Assembly: GCA_019322815.1 (NCBI GenBank)
Contig: JAHWIB010000010.1
Location: forward strand, 1 to 30,712
DNA from: Candidatus Woesearchaeota archaeon
GTDB lineage: Archaea > Nanobdellota > Nanobdellia > Woesearchaeales > WJKL01
Direction: 5' to 3'
DNA length: 30,712 nt
The notes under the pieces are model-generated. The model did no database searches. It saw only the letters and a program-made list of their open reading frames with translations, and was not told the DNA's origin. Both the position numbers and the translations under genes were made by a program. Shown one piece after another: positions 1 to 7,495 of this stretch; position 1 is the stretch's first letter, and each line of letters starts with the position of its first letter.

Positions 1-13
1 TAAGTCGTTCCAC

Positions 14-26
14 ATATATTTATATG
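14..26 (+). promoter_or_regulatory. TATA promoter of the HerA-like gene
   Basis: An AT-only box of TATTTATA type is centred about 26 nt before the ATG at 47. With archaeal TBP/TFB geometry transcription would begin at or next to the ATG, giving a leaderless mRNA. No Shine-Dalgarno sequence precedes the ATG. Confidence 0.6.
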
Positions 27-46
27 AGCAAACCTAAATTTAACTA

Positions 47-1369
47 ATGGCTTATGAGATTGTAATTGGAAGAAGTTCAAAAGACAAAGAGAAATATGGT
101 CTTAAGGGAAGTGTCTTTATTGGAAGACATTATGTTAAGATGGGTCAAGTTAGATCTTTATCTAGTGATATATACTTAGATGTAAATAAATCTCATGTAT
201 TCTTTATCTGTGGAAAAAGAGGCTCAGGAAAATCATACACAATGGGAGCTATTGCAGAAGGAATGGCTGATCTTCCAAAAGAAGTTTCAGAAAATATTGC
301 TGTTTTGATATTTGATACAATGGGGATCTATTGGACAATGAAATATCCTAATCATAAAGATGAAGATCTTTTAAAACAATGGAATCTAGAAGGAAAAGGA
401 TTGGATGTTAAGATTTATACGCCAACAGGTTATTTTAAAAAATATAAAGATGAAGGGATTCCTACTGATGCTCCATTTTCAATACAGCCATCTGAACTTG
501 CTCCAATAGATTGGGCAAAAGTATTTGAAATTAATCCCAACAAGCCAGAAGGAGTTTTGCTTGAAAGAACAATCCATCTATTAAAAAACACAAAAGAAAA
601 TTATTCCTTAAAAGATATTATTGCTGCTATTAAAAAAGACCAAAGAGCAGATGATAATACAAAAGAGCTTGTTGAAAATCTATTTGAAAAAGCAAAAACA
701 TGGGGTTTATTTTCTCCAAAAGGAACAAAAATAACAGAACTAATAAAAGGCGGGCAGGTTACTGTATTAGATATCAGTGTATATGCTACAATGCCAGGTT
801 CATGGGAAATTAAAGCAATGGTAATAGGTATGATTTCCCAAAGATTGTTTATTGAAAGGATGATTGCAAAAAAAGGAGAAGAATTTACTGCTGTTCATAA
901 GGCAGAAAGATTCTTTGCAGAAGAAGAAGGACCAGTTAAAAGAATGCCTCTTGTATGGCTAATGCTGGACGAAGCTCATGAATTTCTTCCAAGAGAAGGG
1001 GAAACAGCTGCTTCAGATGCTTTAATAACGATATTAAGGGAAGGAAGGCAGCCTGGAATAAGTCTTGTTTTAGTAACTCAACAGCCTGGAAAAATCCACA
1101 CAGATGTTATGACTCAAGCAGATACTGTGATTGCCCATAGATTAACTGCAAAGATAGATGTTGAAGCATTAGGAACATTAATGCAAAGTTATATGCGTAG
1201 AGGATTAGATGAAGAACTTAATGTCTTGCCTGACATGAAAGGGGCAGCAATAATATTTGATGATATGAATGAGAAAATGTATCCAATGCAGGTAAGGCCA
1301 AGATTTACATGGCATGGAGGAGAAGCGCCAATTGCAATGGAAAAAGTAAAAAAGGAAATTGAACTTTAG
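47..1369 (+). CDS. HerA-like FtsK/HerA-family ATPase
   Basis: A 440-residue P-loop ATPase of the HerA/DUF87 group. The N-terminal ~50 residues look like the small beta-barrel (HAS-barrel) typical of HerA. Walker A is GKRGSGKS at 56-63, Walker B is LVWLMLDEAHEF at 302-313 with D308/E309, and a TQQ sensor strand lies at 344-346 after ILREGRQPGISL. In this family the proteins form hexameric DNA translocases; archaeal HerA works with the NurA nuclease in end resection. No NurA, Mre11 or Rad50 gene lies next to it, so it could be HerA itself or one of the paralogous archaeal ATPases. It is first in its unit, with a TATA box at the leaderless distance. The following small gene has its own promoter, so the two are probably transcribed separately. 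Confidence 0.85.
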   Translation: MAYEIVIGRSSKDKEKYGLKGSVFIGRHYVKMGQVRSLSSDIYLDVNKSHVFFICGKRGSGKSYTMGAIAEGMADLPKEVSENIAVLIFDTMGIYWTMKYPNHKDEDLLKQWNLEGKGLDVKIYTPTGYFKKYKDEGIPTDAPFSIQPSELAPIDWAKVFEINPNKPEGVLLERTIHLLKNTKENYSLKDIIAAIKKDQRADDNTKELVENLFEKAKTWGLFSPKGTKITELIKGGQVTVLDISVYATMPGSWEIKAMVIGMISQRLFIERMIAKKGEEFTAVHKAERFFAEEEGPVKRMPLVWLMLDEAHEFLPREGETAASDALITILREGRQPGISLVLVTQQPGKIHTDVMTQADTVIAHRLTAKIDVEALGTLMQSYMRRGLDEELNVLPDMKGAAIIFDDMNEKMYPMQVRPRFTWHGGEAPIAMEKVKKEIEL

Positions 1370-1376
1370 AATATAA

Positions 1377-1387
1377 AAATATAAAAA
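1377..1387 (+). promoter_or_regulatory. TATA promoter of the 100-residue ORF
   Basis: An AATATAAAAAC-type box is centred about 27 nt before the ATG at 1410, the spacing seen at other leaderless starts in this window. Confidence 0.55.
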
Positions 1388-1409
1388 CCAAGACTTCTTT
1401 ATTATCTAT

Positions 1410-1712
1410 ATGCCGTTCAGTAAATCATTTCCAAGAACTATTAAAGGAAGTAATTATCCTAGATGGGAAGAAATTTTTATTTCTAATGAAGAAGAATCCC
1501 AAGAAGAACAAAAATGCAGAATAGAAAATATCAGATTAATGAAAGAGTGTATTGAAGATGCTAAAAAGATATTTGAAGAAAAAAGTCTAAAAAGATTCCA
1601 GACAGATTTAATCAGAACCTCAATAGCTTTATTTGAAAAAAGAGCTTCTCATTCCGTCTACTGGAAGGAAAGAAAAACAAAAGAAAAATTTGATGAATTA
1701 TTCAACAAATAA
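1410..1712 (+). CDS. Small charged protein of unknown function
   Basis: A 100-residue protein that I do not recognise. It is rich in Lys, Glu and Arg and predicted to be mostly helical, with no membrane segment, Cys pair or known motif. The middle section (about residues 25-80) looks like two long amphipathic helices. The main evidence that it is real is a good TATA box centred 27 nt upstream, matching the leaderless genes of the window, and codon use like its neighbours. It is convergent with the small membrane protein gene that ends at 1713, immediately next to its stop. A second reading frame at 1633..1824 overlaps both and is not supported. Confidence 0.65.
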   Translation: MPFSKSFPRTIKGSNYPRWEEIFISNEEESQEEQKCRIENIRLMKECIEDAKKIFEEKSLKRFQTDLIRTSIALFEKRASHSVYWKERKTKEKFDELFNK

Positions 1713-1913
1713 TTATTTTTTTGTATCCTTCTTGGGAACTACAGGAGATTTTGTCATTGATATCAAAGCAGCTATAAACATTACTGCAAAAAAAATCACT
1801 AATGTAATTCCCCAATCAGTATAGTTTGGCAGAATCAAAAACACTGTTATTAAAAATCCAATAATAGCAGTCAGCATAAAAGATCCATGTAATGGAGCTA
1901 TTTTATAAGCCAT
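1713..1913 (-). CDS. Small two-span membrane protein
   Basis: A 66-residue protein with two hydrophobic segments (about residues 10-30 and 36-54), a short polar loop between them and a lysine-rich C-terminus (PKKDTKK), so both ends are probably cytoplasmic. No family recognised. The open frame can be extended to a GTG at 1922, but that GTG lies inside a GAGGTG Shine-Dalgarno sequence placed six bases before the ATG at 1913, so the ATG is the better start. It lies 18 nt downstream of the TrpRS gene on the same strand and is probably cotranscribed with it. Confidence 0.65.
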   Translation of the reverse strand: MAYKIAPLHGSFMLTAIIGFLITVFLILPNYTDWGITLVIFFAVMFIAALISMTKSPVVPKKDTKK

Positions 1914-1931
1914 CTTATTCACCTCTTTTTT

Positions 1932-3047
1932 TTATTTAATTATGAACTTATCTATTTTAGATTTTGCTTTTTCTCTTCCTTCTTGGTGTTTTTTTAACAT
2001 CTTATTTAATTTTTCTATTAATATTGATTTTAATTCTCCTGTTAATAATTTTCCAGATTTGTAATCATGATAAATCTTTTCTAATTTTTTATCATCTTCT
2101 TCAAAAAAGTTAAGCCACTGATAAGAAACATCTACTTCCGGTTGCCCGCCTAGTTTCCTATGTTCTTCTACTGTGGCTCTTCCTCCTGAAAAAGCATATT
2201 TATTTATTTTTTTAGCGACAGTCTTTTCATCATCAACTGTATAAACAGCTGTTTCTTCTACAGAAGCAGCCATTTTTCCTCCTCCCTGCAAAGCAGGTAA
2301 AAATCTGCATTGTATAGAAGCAGGCTTGTAATAACCAAGCTTTCCAACAACATCCCTAGATAATCTAAAATGAGGATCCTGATCAACTGCATGAGGAATC
2401 AAACAAGGAATTTTCTTTTTAGCAAGAACAGAAGGCAAAAAAGCAGGAACAGCCTGCATTGCTGTATAAAAAATGCTTCCAATATTAGACTCATTAGTTA
2501 AACCAAAAGCGGCTTTTACATTTGAGAAAGTAATCCTTTTCGCAACTTTTAATGCTTCTTTATACATCAAGTCTGCATTTTTTGTATCAACTAAAAACTT
2601 TGTTTTCTTTGGATCAAAACCAAGTGCAATTACATCAAGCATATTTTCATAGGTGTATTTTTCAGTGATGTCTAAAGTTAATTTCTCCTTAAAAACAAAT
2701 TTTTCATCATCAGGAAACTGGAACCATAATTCTACATCAAATTTATCCTGCAGCCATTTTGTAAACATCCAAGGGACTAAATGGCCCAAATGAGTGTGTC
2801 CTGAAGGAGCTCTTCCAGTATAAAGAAAAAATTTGTTTCCTTTTTCATATTCATCTAATATCCAATTAAGATCACGATGAGCAAAAAATATTTTTCTTCT
2901 TAAAAAAGTGTGAAGTTTGCCGGTTATTTTCTCTAATCTCTTCATTAAAGATTCTTCTATTTCTTTTATTCCAAATTCTTTAATCAATCTTTTATAGTCT
3001 ACATCTCCTGAAACTTCCCAAGGTGTAACTATAAATTTATTTGCCAT
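1932..3047 (-). CDS. trpS: Tryptophanyl-tRNA synthetase
   Basis: A 371-residue class I aminoacyl-tRNA synthetase that charges tRNA-Trp. The HIGH region is GRAPSGHTHLGH (about residues 79-90) and the KMSKS loop is KMAAS (about 259-263), following IPHAVDQDPHFRLSRDV. These, and the residues GVDQ-like/AVDQDPH, match the archaeal/eukaryal TrpRS group rather than the shorter bacterial enzyme. The N-terminal extension starting with TPWEV is typical of archaeal TrpRS. The start is leaderless: a TATA box is centred about 27 nt upstream. The gene is divergent from the presenilin-like protease gene. Confidence 0.93.
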   Translation of the reverse strand: MANKFIVTPWEVSGDVDYKRLIKEFGIKEIEESLMKRLEKITGKLHTFLRRKIFFAHRDLNWILDEYEKGNKFFLYTGRAPSGHTHLGHLVPWMFTKWLQDKFDVELWFQFPDDEKFVFKEKLTLDITEKYTYENMLDVIALGFDPKKTKFLVDTKNADLMYKEALKVAKRITFSNVKAAFGLTNESNIGSIFYTAMQAVPAFLPSVLAKKKIPCLIPHAVDQDPHFRLSRDVVGKLGYYKPASIQCRFLPALQGGGKMAASVEETAVYTVDDEKTVAKKINKYAFSGGRATVEEHRKLGGQPEVDVSYQWLNFFEEDDKKLEKIYHDYKSGKLLTGELKSILIEKLNKMLKKHQEGREKAKSKIDKFIIK

Positions 3048-3068
3048 AATATTCTTTTATTCCTTCAC

Positions 3069-3079
3069 ATTTATATATC
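3069..3079 (-). promoter_or_regulatory. TATA promoter of trpS
   Basis: Read on the minus strand, GATATATAAAT is centred about 27 nt before the ATG at 3047. No leader ORF lies between them, unlike the branched-chain amino acid genes in this window. Confidence 0.6.
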
Positions 3080-3093
3080 TTTCTGATAACAAA

Positions 3094-3103
3094 GTTTATA
3101 TAG
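3094..3103 (+). promoter_or_regulatory. TATA promoter of the presenilin-like gene
   Basis: The box TTTATATAG is centred about 28 nt before the ATG at 3126. It is back to back with the trpS promoter; the two TATA boxes are about 15 bp apart. Confidence 0.6.
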
Positions 3104-3125
3104 CATTTATTTCCCTATTAATAAT

Positions 3126-4073
3126 ATGAAGCATACTCTTAAAGTGACAATTATTTTAGTTGTTGTATTTTTCTTATCCCAAATAATTGGTTTAGCTATA
3201 ACAAATGAATATATTGATCATCAAACAACAACTGCAACAGGAGATGTTACATGGACTGCTTTGCCTTATAATTTTACAAGACCAGAAATAGAAGGTGGAA
3301 GTGCTTTTACAACAATGATAGCAGCGATATTGATAGGAACATTGCTTGTTCTAGTATTAATCAAATTAAAAAAAGTTAATTGGTGGAGAATTTGGTTTTT
3401 GTTTGCAGTTGTTGTAACCTTATCTTTTGCATTTAGCGCATTTATCAACCAGTGGATTGCCCTTATTCTGGCTGTCTTTTTAGGGATATATAAAATTTTC
3501 AGGCCTAATATTATAGTCCAAAACCTGACAGAATTATTTATCTATGGAGGATTAGCTGCAATTTTTGTTCCAATTTTGAATCTCTTTTGGGTATTTATGC
3601 TCTTGATTGCAATATCAATATATGATATGATAGCAGTTTGGCAGTCAAAACATATGATAAAATTAGCAAAGTTCCAGACAAAATCAAAAGTTTTTGCAGG
3701 TCTGCTTTTGCCATATAAACTAGGAAGAAGAGGAAAAAAAGAGACTTTGAAAAAATCAGAAAAAATTAAGGATGTTAAACTAAAAAAAGCATATAAAGTG
3801 AAAAAAGTAGGGATTAAAACAGCAATACTTGGAGGAGGAGATGTTGGTTTCCCGCTAATTTTTGCAGGAGTTGTAATGAAAGATTTGATGTTAATGAATC
3901 CTGAACTGATTGGTTTTCTTAAAGCATTAATTATTCCAGTATTTGTATCAATAGCTCTGTTTGGATTATTCGTAAAAAGCAAGAAAGATAGATTCTATCC
4001 AGCAATGCCTTTTATTTCCATCGGATGTTTAATAGGATTTATAGCATTAAAATTAATAGAATTTCTAATCTAA
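3126..4073 (+). CDS. Presenilin/signal-peptide-peptidase-like aspartyl protease
   Basis: A 315-residue polytopic membrane protein with about nine hydrophobic segments and the paired signatures of intramembrane-cleaving aspartyl proteases (family A22). The YD motif is at 166-167 (IAISIYDMIAVW) and the GxGD motif is GGGD at 236-239 (ILGGGDVGFPLIFAG). The PAL element near the C-terminus is present as PAM (292-294, YPAMPF), a conservative change. A basic cytoplasmic loop (about 178-230) separates the two catalytic aspartates, as in archaeal presenilin homologues. Likely role: cleavage of transmembrane segments such as signal-peptide remnants. The start is leaderless. The 3' end overlaps the convergent gene at 4065..5069 by 9 nt. 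Confidence 0.85.
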   Translation: MKHTLKVTIILVVVFFLSQIIGLAITNEYIDHQTTTATGDVTWTALPYNFTRPEIEGGSAFTTMIAAILIGTLLVLVLIKLKKVNWWRIWFLFAVVVTLSFAFSAFINQWIALILAVFLGIYKIFRPNIIVQNLTELFIYGGLAAIFVPILNLFWVFMLLIAISIYDMIAVWQSKHMIKLAKFQTKSKVFAGLLLPYKLGRRGKKETLKKSEKIKDVKLKKAYKVKKVGIKTAILGGGDVGFPLIFAGVVMKDLMLMNPELIGFLKALIIPVFVSIALFGLFVKSKKDRFYPAMPFISIGCLIGFIALKLIEFLI

Positions 4074-5069
4074 ATTAAGATGAGTTTGTTCTTCTTTATG
4101 TCCTTGTAGTTCAGGTTCTTCTTGTGTTTTAGAATCTTCTTCAATTTCAGTTACTTGTATTGATTCATCCTCTTCATTTTTATTCTTTTTAATATCAGCT
4201 TCAATCTTTATTTCTCTAGACTTGATATTATCCTCTACAATCTCTTCTTTAACTTTGAAAAGATTCAATCTTTTTTGTGAACTTTTTGCAGAATAAGAAG
4301 AAGGGCTTATTACCATTCCGTCTTTTGCGCTTAAGACCTGAATGCCTGTTGTTTTTTGTATTTCCCTAGCTTCATATAATGGATCCGCTTTAATCATTCT
4401 TATCCCAAAATAAGTCAGTATTGCTAATTTAGGATTTATTTTCATTATCAGCTTTTTAGCTTCTATTGTGTTGAGATTATTTTCAGCTTTTTCTTCACCA
4501 GGATTCTGCACATTTAATATTAATATATCACAGCCATGATAGGCCTTAACTAATTCTTTTGAATATGCAGTACATGAAGTGTATCCTAAAATAAAATCAG
4601 GTGTATAAAACTTAAAACCAATTGTATTTGAATCAAATGAATTATTTGTAGACACTGCATCAATCTCAATATCTTCTATTGCTAGCTTTTGGCCTGAATT
4701 AAGAACAATGATTCTTTCTAGATAAGCCTTATGTATATCAGTTAAATAAGGTTTAGTTATTTCAGTGCCATTAACTACTGTATTATTTGATACTAGAATT
4801 CCTCTTTTATCCATGCCACTATAAGTCATTGTATCGATAACAGCATTTATATCATTGCATTGATTGATATTATTGCTGCTTACAAAAATAGCAGTATTCT
4901 CCCTAAGATTAATATGGTTTTGAATAGCATTTATCAAAGCACCAGGCCCTGGATCTATATGAAACTGCAGATCATCAACTTTCAAAATAATTCCTCCTGC
5001 ACTTCTTATCTGCTTGCCTACAACAAAACTATCTCCGCCAGTGCCAAGAAAAATAATCTTACTTGCCAT
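4065..5069 (-). CDS. Metallo-beta-lactamase-fold protein lacking metal ligands (probable pseudoenzyme)
   Basis: A 334-residue protein. Residues 1-255 follow the MBL-fold pattern of archaeal RNase Z-like hydrolases: IIFLGTGGDSF at the N-terminus, FHIDPGPGAL at 37-46, then strand IFVSS, GFKFYTPDFILGYT (151-164), DILILNV (181-187) and LAILTYFG (215-222). Where the family has HxHxDH, residues 65-70 read SNNINQ. The later ligands also appear replaced: N142/N143 for the HSDPNT-type His, SCT for GDT at 165-167, N198 for the GHL-type His, and Y220 for the His of ILTHFG. The fold core is otherwise undisturbed, with no stops or frameshifts. The last ~75 residues are a low-complexity acidic tail. A G-rich SD-like stretch (GGGGGT) precedes the ATG. 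Loss of activity is inferred from the missing ligands; the role is unknown. Confidence 0.75.
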   Translation of the reverse strand: MASKIIFLGTGGDSFVVGKQIRSAGGIILKVDDLQFHIDPGPGALINAIQNHINLRENTAIFVSSNNINQCNDINAVIDTMTYSGMDKRGILVSNNTVVNGTEITKPYLTDIHKAYLERIIVLNSGQKLAIEDIEIDAVSTNNSFDSNTIGFKFYTPDFILGYTSCTAYSKELVKAYHGCDILILNVQNPGEEKAENNLNTIEAKKLIMKINPKLAILTYFGIRMIKADPLYEAREIQKTTGIQVLSAKDGMVISPSSYSAKSSQKRLNLFKVKEEIVEDNIKSREIKIEADIKKNKNEEDESIQVTEIEEDSKTQEEPELQGHKEEQTHLNLD

Positions 5070-5138
5070 TTATTATTACCCCCGAGAAATAAAAAAATAT
5101 TGAGATTAATAAATTTTTTGGTTGAAATATTCAAAAAC

Positions 5139-5153
5139 CATAAGCTTTTTAAA
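5139..5153 (+). promoter_or_regulatory. Promoter of SRP RNA, shared box with RNase P RNA
   Basis: The 15-mer CATAAGCTTTTTAAA ends 22 nt before the first base of the SRP RNA. The identical 15-mer precedes the RNase P RNA gene (28745..28759, minus strand) by 21 nt, which marks it as a stable-RNA promoter including the TATA element TTTTTAAA. Confidence 0.7.
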
Positions 5154-5174
5154 GCTATTTTTCTATATTTTATT

Positions 5175-5446
5175 GGGCAGACTAGGCTGGCGCACTAGCC
5201 CTGCGTTGTTACCACAAACGGGCTTTATGGTGGAGTTGAAATCTTAGTGAGGCTTAGATTATGATTATTAGTCTTGTCCTGGACATTGACGCTTTGTCCT
5301 TTGGGATTGTTTTATTAAAGAATCTGGTCAGGGTGGGAACACAGCAGCCATAATTTATTAAAATGGTGCTCAGAGGGTTGCGAAGCCGAGGAAGGGATGA
5401 GATCAACTAATGGTTATGATTTATGTCAATCTAAGGATGTCTGCCC
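5175..5446 (+). ncRNA. ffs: Signal recognition particle 7S RNA
   Basis: An archaeal-type SRP RNA of about 272 nt. The two ends pair as the closing helix: GGGCAGAC at 5175-5182 with GTCTGCCC at 5439-5446. The diagnostic helix 8 is at 5326-5349: GGTCAGG, a GTG/CAC-closed GGAA tetraloop (GGAA at 5336-5339), then the asymmetric-loop strand AGCAGCC, which binds SRP54. The 5' part (5183-5225) has the GGCTGGCGC and TGTTACC elements of the Alu-domain helices 3 and 4. It is more G+C-rich than its surroundings. An open frame at 5397..5600 overlaps the RNA end and is not a protein gene in that part. Confidence 0.92.
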
Positions 5447-5489
5447 GCTTATTTTATTGCTGGTTCCCACCCAAAGCAAAAACATAACC

Positions 5490-5501
5490 TTTAAATATAA
5501 T
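5490..5501 (+). promoter_or_regulatory. TATA promoter of the Leu leader / leuA unit
   Basis: The box TTTAAATATAAT is centred 27 nt before the ATG of the leader ORF at 5523, so the mRNA would start at that ATG. The same box and the same 27-nt spacing occur at the two other leader ORFs (7307..7317 and 7786..7795). Confidence 0.7.
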
Positions 5502-5522
5502 CTCCAAATTCTTCTATTCAAT

Positions 5523-5600
5523 ATGAAAACTGGCAATAATCAAGAATTGTATCTGATTTTGTCAGGCTTAGGATTATTGCTTCTTTTACTGTTATTGTAA
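5523..5600 (+). CDS. Leucine-rich leader peptide of leuA (candidate attenuator)
   Basis: A 25-codon ORF beginning with MKTGNNQELY and ending in eight consecutive Leu codons (TTA TTG CTT CTT TTA CTG TTA TTG) directly before TAA; 12 of 25 residues are Leu. It starts at the expected transcription start of its own TATA promoter, so it is leaderless. The stop is followed within 3 nt by a hairpin and then, 69 nt on, by the 2-isopropylmalate synthase gene. This is the layout of a bacterial leucine-operon leader peptide, where ribosome stalling on Leu codons signals shortage of leucyl-tRNA. Function is inferred from composition, position and two parallel cases downstream. The alternative is a small one-span membrane peptide. 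Confidence 0.7.
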   Translation: MKTGNNQELYLILSGLGLLLLLLLL

Positions 5601-5602
5601 GA

Positions 5603-5634
5603 TTTCCACCTAAATAAATATTCTAGGCTGGAAG
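5603..5634 (+). promoter_or_regulatory. Post-leader hairpin of the leuA unit
   Basis: TTCCA-CCTA (5604-5612) pairs with TAGG-C-TGGAA (5624-5633) with one bulged C, starting 3 nt after the leader stop. The 5' arm contains CCACCT (5606-5611), which can instead pair with the leuA Shine-Dalgarno AGGAGG (5658-5663) with a single A-A mismatch. The two pairings are mutually exclusive. No oligo-T tract follows the hairpin, so a simple T-run terminator is not evident. Confidence 0.5.
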
Positions 5635-5669
5635 GATAAAAACAAGAAGTAGTAGTCAGGAGGTTAAAA

Positions 5670-7295
5670 ATGAGAAAAATAGAAATTTTTGACACAACCT
5701 TGAGAGATGGAGAACAAGCTACTCAGGGATTCAAATATAAAGATTCCAAGATAAAAATGGCTCTCAAATTAGCCGAGCTTGGTGTAACTACAATAGAAGC
5801 AGGTTATCCAAAAAGCTCTCCAAAAGATTTTGAAGCGGTTTCTAGAATTGCAAAAGAAGTTGAAGGCCCTTATATTGCAGCATTAGCTAGATGCAGGGAA
5901 ATAGATATAATGCCTGCATGGGAAGCTATTCAATATAATAAAAAACCAACGCTTCATGTATTTACTTATATGGTAAATAAGGATGCATTAGATTCTTATG
6001 AAAAAACTCTAAAAGAGATTACAAGTGAATCTGTAGAAGGAGTTAGATTAGCAAGAAATTTAGTTGGAGACAGAGGAAGAGTTGAATTTTCAGCACAAAA
6101 TCTTATCTTTGCAGTTTTAGAGGCATTGAAAAACAAAGATCAAGAAACTTTAAACTTCTTGACAACATTATATGGAGAATGTATTTCTGCAGGAGCAGAT
6201 ATTGTTAATCTTCCAGATACAGAAGGGAGGGTTATGCCTCATCAAATAGAGAATGCAGTAAGATATATGATGGAAAATGTTGATGGCATTCAAGACAAGA
6301 TTGTAAGTATTCATTGCCATAATGATGGAGGCATGGCTACTGCAAACAGCCTATCAGCAGTAAGAGCAGGAGCAACGCAGATAGAATGCGCCATAAATGG
6401 AATTGGTGAAAGGGCAGGAAATGCTGCTTTAGAAGAAGTTGTTATGGGTGTATGGACACATGGAGAAGAATTAGAGGCTTATACAGATGTAAAAACTCGA
6501 ATGCTTAATGAGATGAGCAGGATCGTTACTTATCACAATGGATGGGATGTCCAGCCTAATAAAGCAATAGTGGGTTCTAACGCATTTAGGCATAGTTCAG
6601 GGATTCATCAAGATGGAAATATTAAAGGAGAGAAAAAAGGAAGAAGAGTTTATGAAGTATTTAGCAAAGACGTTGTAGGATGGACAGGAGAATCACATCA
6701 GTTAACTAAAAGCTCTGGAAAAGGAGGAGTTAAAAGCAGATTAGATAGATTGGGATATAATATTCCTGTTGAAGAAGTTGAAGAAAAAATTATGCCAATT
6801 TACACAGAGATGGCCGATGAAATAGATGTTCTTGATGATATTGATTTAAGAGTACTAATGAATAGAACCTATCCTGAAAAAGAAAGAATTGAATATGTTG
6901 GTCATTCAGGATTAAAAGAAATGGGAGATAAAGAAAGACATGCAAGAGTAAAATTAAAGATAGATGAGGATAACAGAATAAGCAAATGGTTTATAGAAGA
7001 AGGAGAAGTTGATGCATTATGCACTGCAGTTGATTCTCTAATTCCTTCAGGACAGATTCCTACATTAATTCATTATAATGTAAAAAATGTTGGAAAAGAA
7101 CATTCAGCTGAAGCAGAAGTTACAATTGTAATTAGTCATAATGGAACAACTAATGGAGAATGGGATAGAAATGTTAACCTAGATAAGCCTGTTTATATAG
7201 GAAGAGCAAGAGACCAAGATGTCCCAACTGCATCAATAAAAGCATATGTTAAAGCAGTTAATCAATTCCTATTAACACAAAAAGTAGGCATATAA
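5670..7295 (+). CDS. leuA: 2-isopropylmalate synthase
   Basis: A 541-residue DRE-TIM metallolyase that condenses acetyl-CoA with 2-oxoisovalerate, the first committed step of leucine synthesis. The N-terminal catalytic TIM barrel (about 1-280) carries FDTTLRDGEQ (7-16), metal-ligand motif HCHNDGG near residue 213, and NGIGERAGNA near 248. FRHSSGIHQDG (about 308-318) matches the FxHxSGIHQDG linker of LeuA enzymes. The C-terminal part (about 410-535) is the LeuA allosteric domain that binds the end product, so feedback inhibition is likely. The start has a strong SD, AGGAGG at 5658-5663, seven bases before the ATG. Expression appears to be governed by the upstream Leu leader unit. Citramalate synthase activity is possible in principle for the family, but the Leu-run leader and SGIHQDG linker favour the leucine pathway. 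Confidence 0.87.
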   Translation: MRKIEIFDTTLRDGEQATQGFKYKDSKIKMALKLAELGVTTIEAGYPKSSPKDFEAVSRIAKEVEGPYIAALARCREIDIMPAWEAIQYNKKPTLHVFTYMVNKDALDSYEKTLKEITSESVEGVRLARNLVGDRGRVEFSAQNLIFAVLEALKNKDQETLNFLTTLYGECISAGADIVNLPDTEGRVMPHQIENAVRYMMENVDGIQDKIVSIHCHNDGGMATANSLSAVRAGATQIECAINGIGERAGNAALEEVVMGVWTHGEELEAYTDVKTRMLNEMSRIVTYHNGWDVQPNKAIVGSNAFRHSSGIHQDGNIKGEKKGRRVYEVFSKDVVGWTGESHQLTKSSGKGGVKSRLDRLGYNIPVEEVEEKIMPIYTEMADEIDVLDDIDLRVLMNRTYPEKERIEYVGHSGLKEMGDKERHARVKLKIDEDNRISKWFIEEGEVDALCTAVDSLIPSGQIPTLIHYNVKNVGKEHSAEAEVTIVISHNGTTNGEWDRNVNLDKPVYIGRARDQDVPTASIKAYVKAVNQFLLTQKVGI

Positions 7296-7306
7296 AAAGA
7301 AAAAGG

Positions 7307-7317
7307 TTTAAATATAA
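7307..7317 (+). promoter_or_regulatory. TATA promoter of the mixed Leu/Ile/Val leader unit
   Basis: TTTAAATATAA is centred 27 nt before the leader ATG at 7339; it repeats the box of the first leader almost exactly. Confidence 0.7.
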
Positions 7318-7338
7318 CCTTATTATATTTTATTTATT

Positions 7339-7413
7339 ATGAAATTAACTAGCACAAAACAGATATTGAATCTTATTGTTTTAGTCTTAGTGCTAGTGAT
7401 TATAGTGCTGTAA
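7339..7413 (+). CDS. Leu/Ile/Val-rich leader peptide (candidate attenuator)
   Basis: A 24-codon leaderless ORF, beginning MKLTSTKQILN, whose last 13 residues (LIVLVLVLVIIVL) are exclusively Leu, Ile and Val, running straight into TAA. All three branched-chain amino acids are sampled through several synonymous codons. A hairpin starts at the stop codon, and the next gene (7496..7774) begins 82 nt after the stop. The architecture matches the leaders at 5523 and 7818. The mixed composition would make it responsive to any branched-chain aminoacyl-tRNA shortage. A one-span membrane peptide remains the alternative. Confidence 0.68.
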   Translation: MKLTSTKQILNLIVLVLVLVIIVL

Positions 7414-7441
7414 AGCCAAACAAACTGTTTCTGGGCTTTGC
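7410..7441 (+). promoter_or_regulatory. Post-leader hairpin of the mixed BCAA unit
   Basis: GTAAAGCC (7410-7417) pairs with GGCTTTGC (7434-7441), with inner AAAC/GTTT pairs (7418-7421 with 7427-7430) and a 3-nt bulge. The stem includes the leader stop codon. GTTTCTGG (7427-7434) can alternatively pair with CTAGAAAC (7468-7475), which would break this hairpin. The 3' arm TTTCTGGGCTTTG (7428-7440) is 12/13 identical to that of the third leader hairpin (7914-7926). Confidence 0.55.
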
Positions 7442-7495
7442 AGGAAAAAATTGTTCTTGTCAGAGTTCTAGAAACTTAATCAAAAGGTGAAAAAA

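Noticed and set aside
1633..1824. 63-residue plus-strand ORF
   Set aside because: It overlaps the 100-residue gene and the small membrane protein gene in other frames and has no promoter or SD of its own.
5397..5600. 67-residue ORF starting inside the SRP RNA
   Set aside because: Its first part lies in the SRP RNA; only the in-frame ATG at 5523, placed 27 nt after a TATA box, is supported, giving the 25-residue Leu leader.
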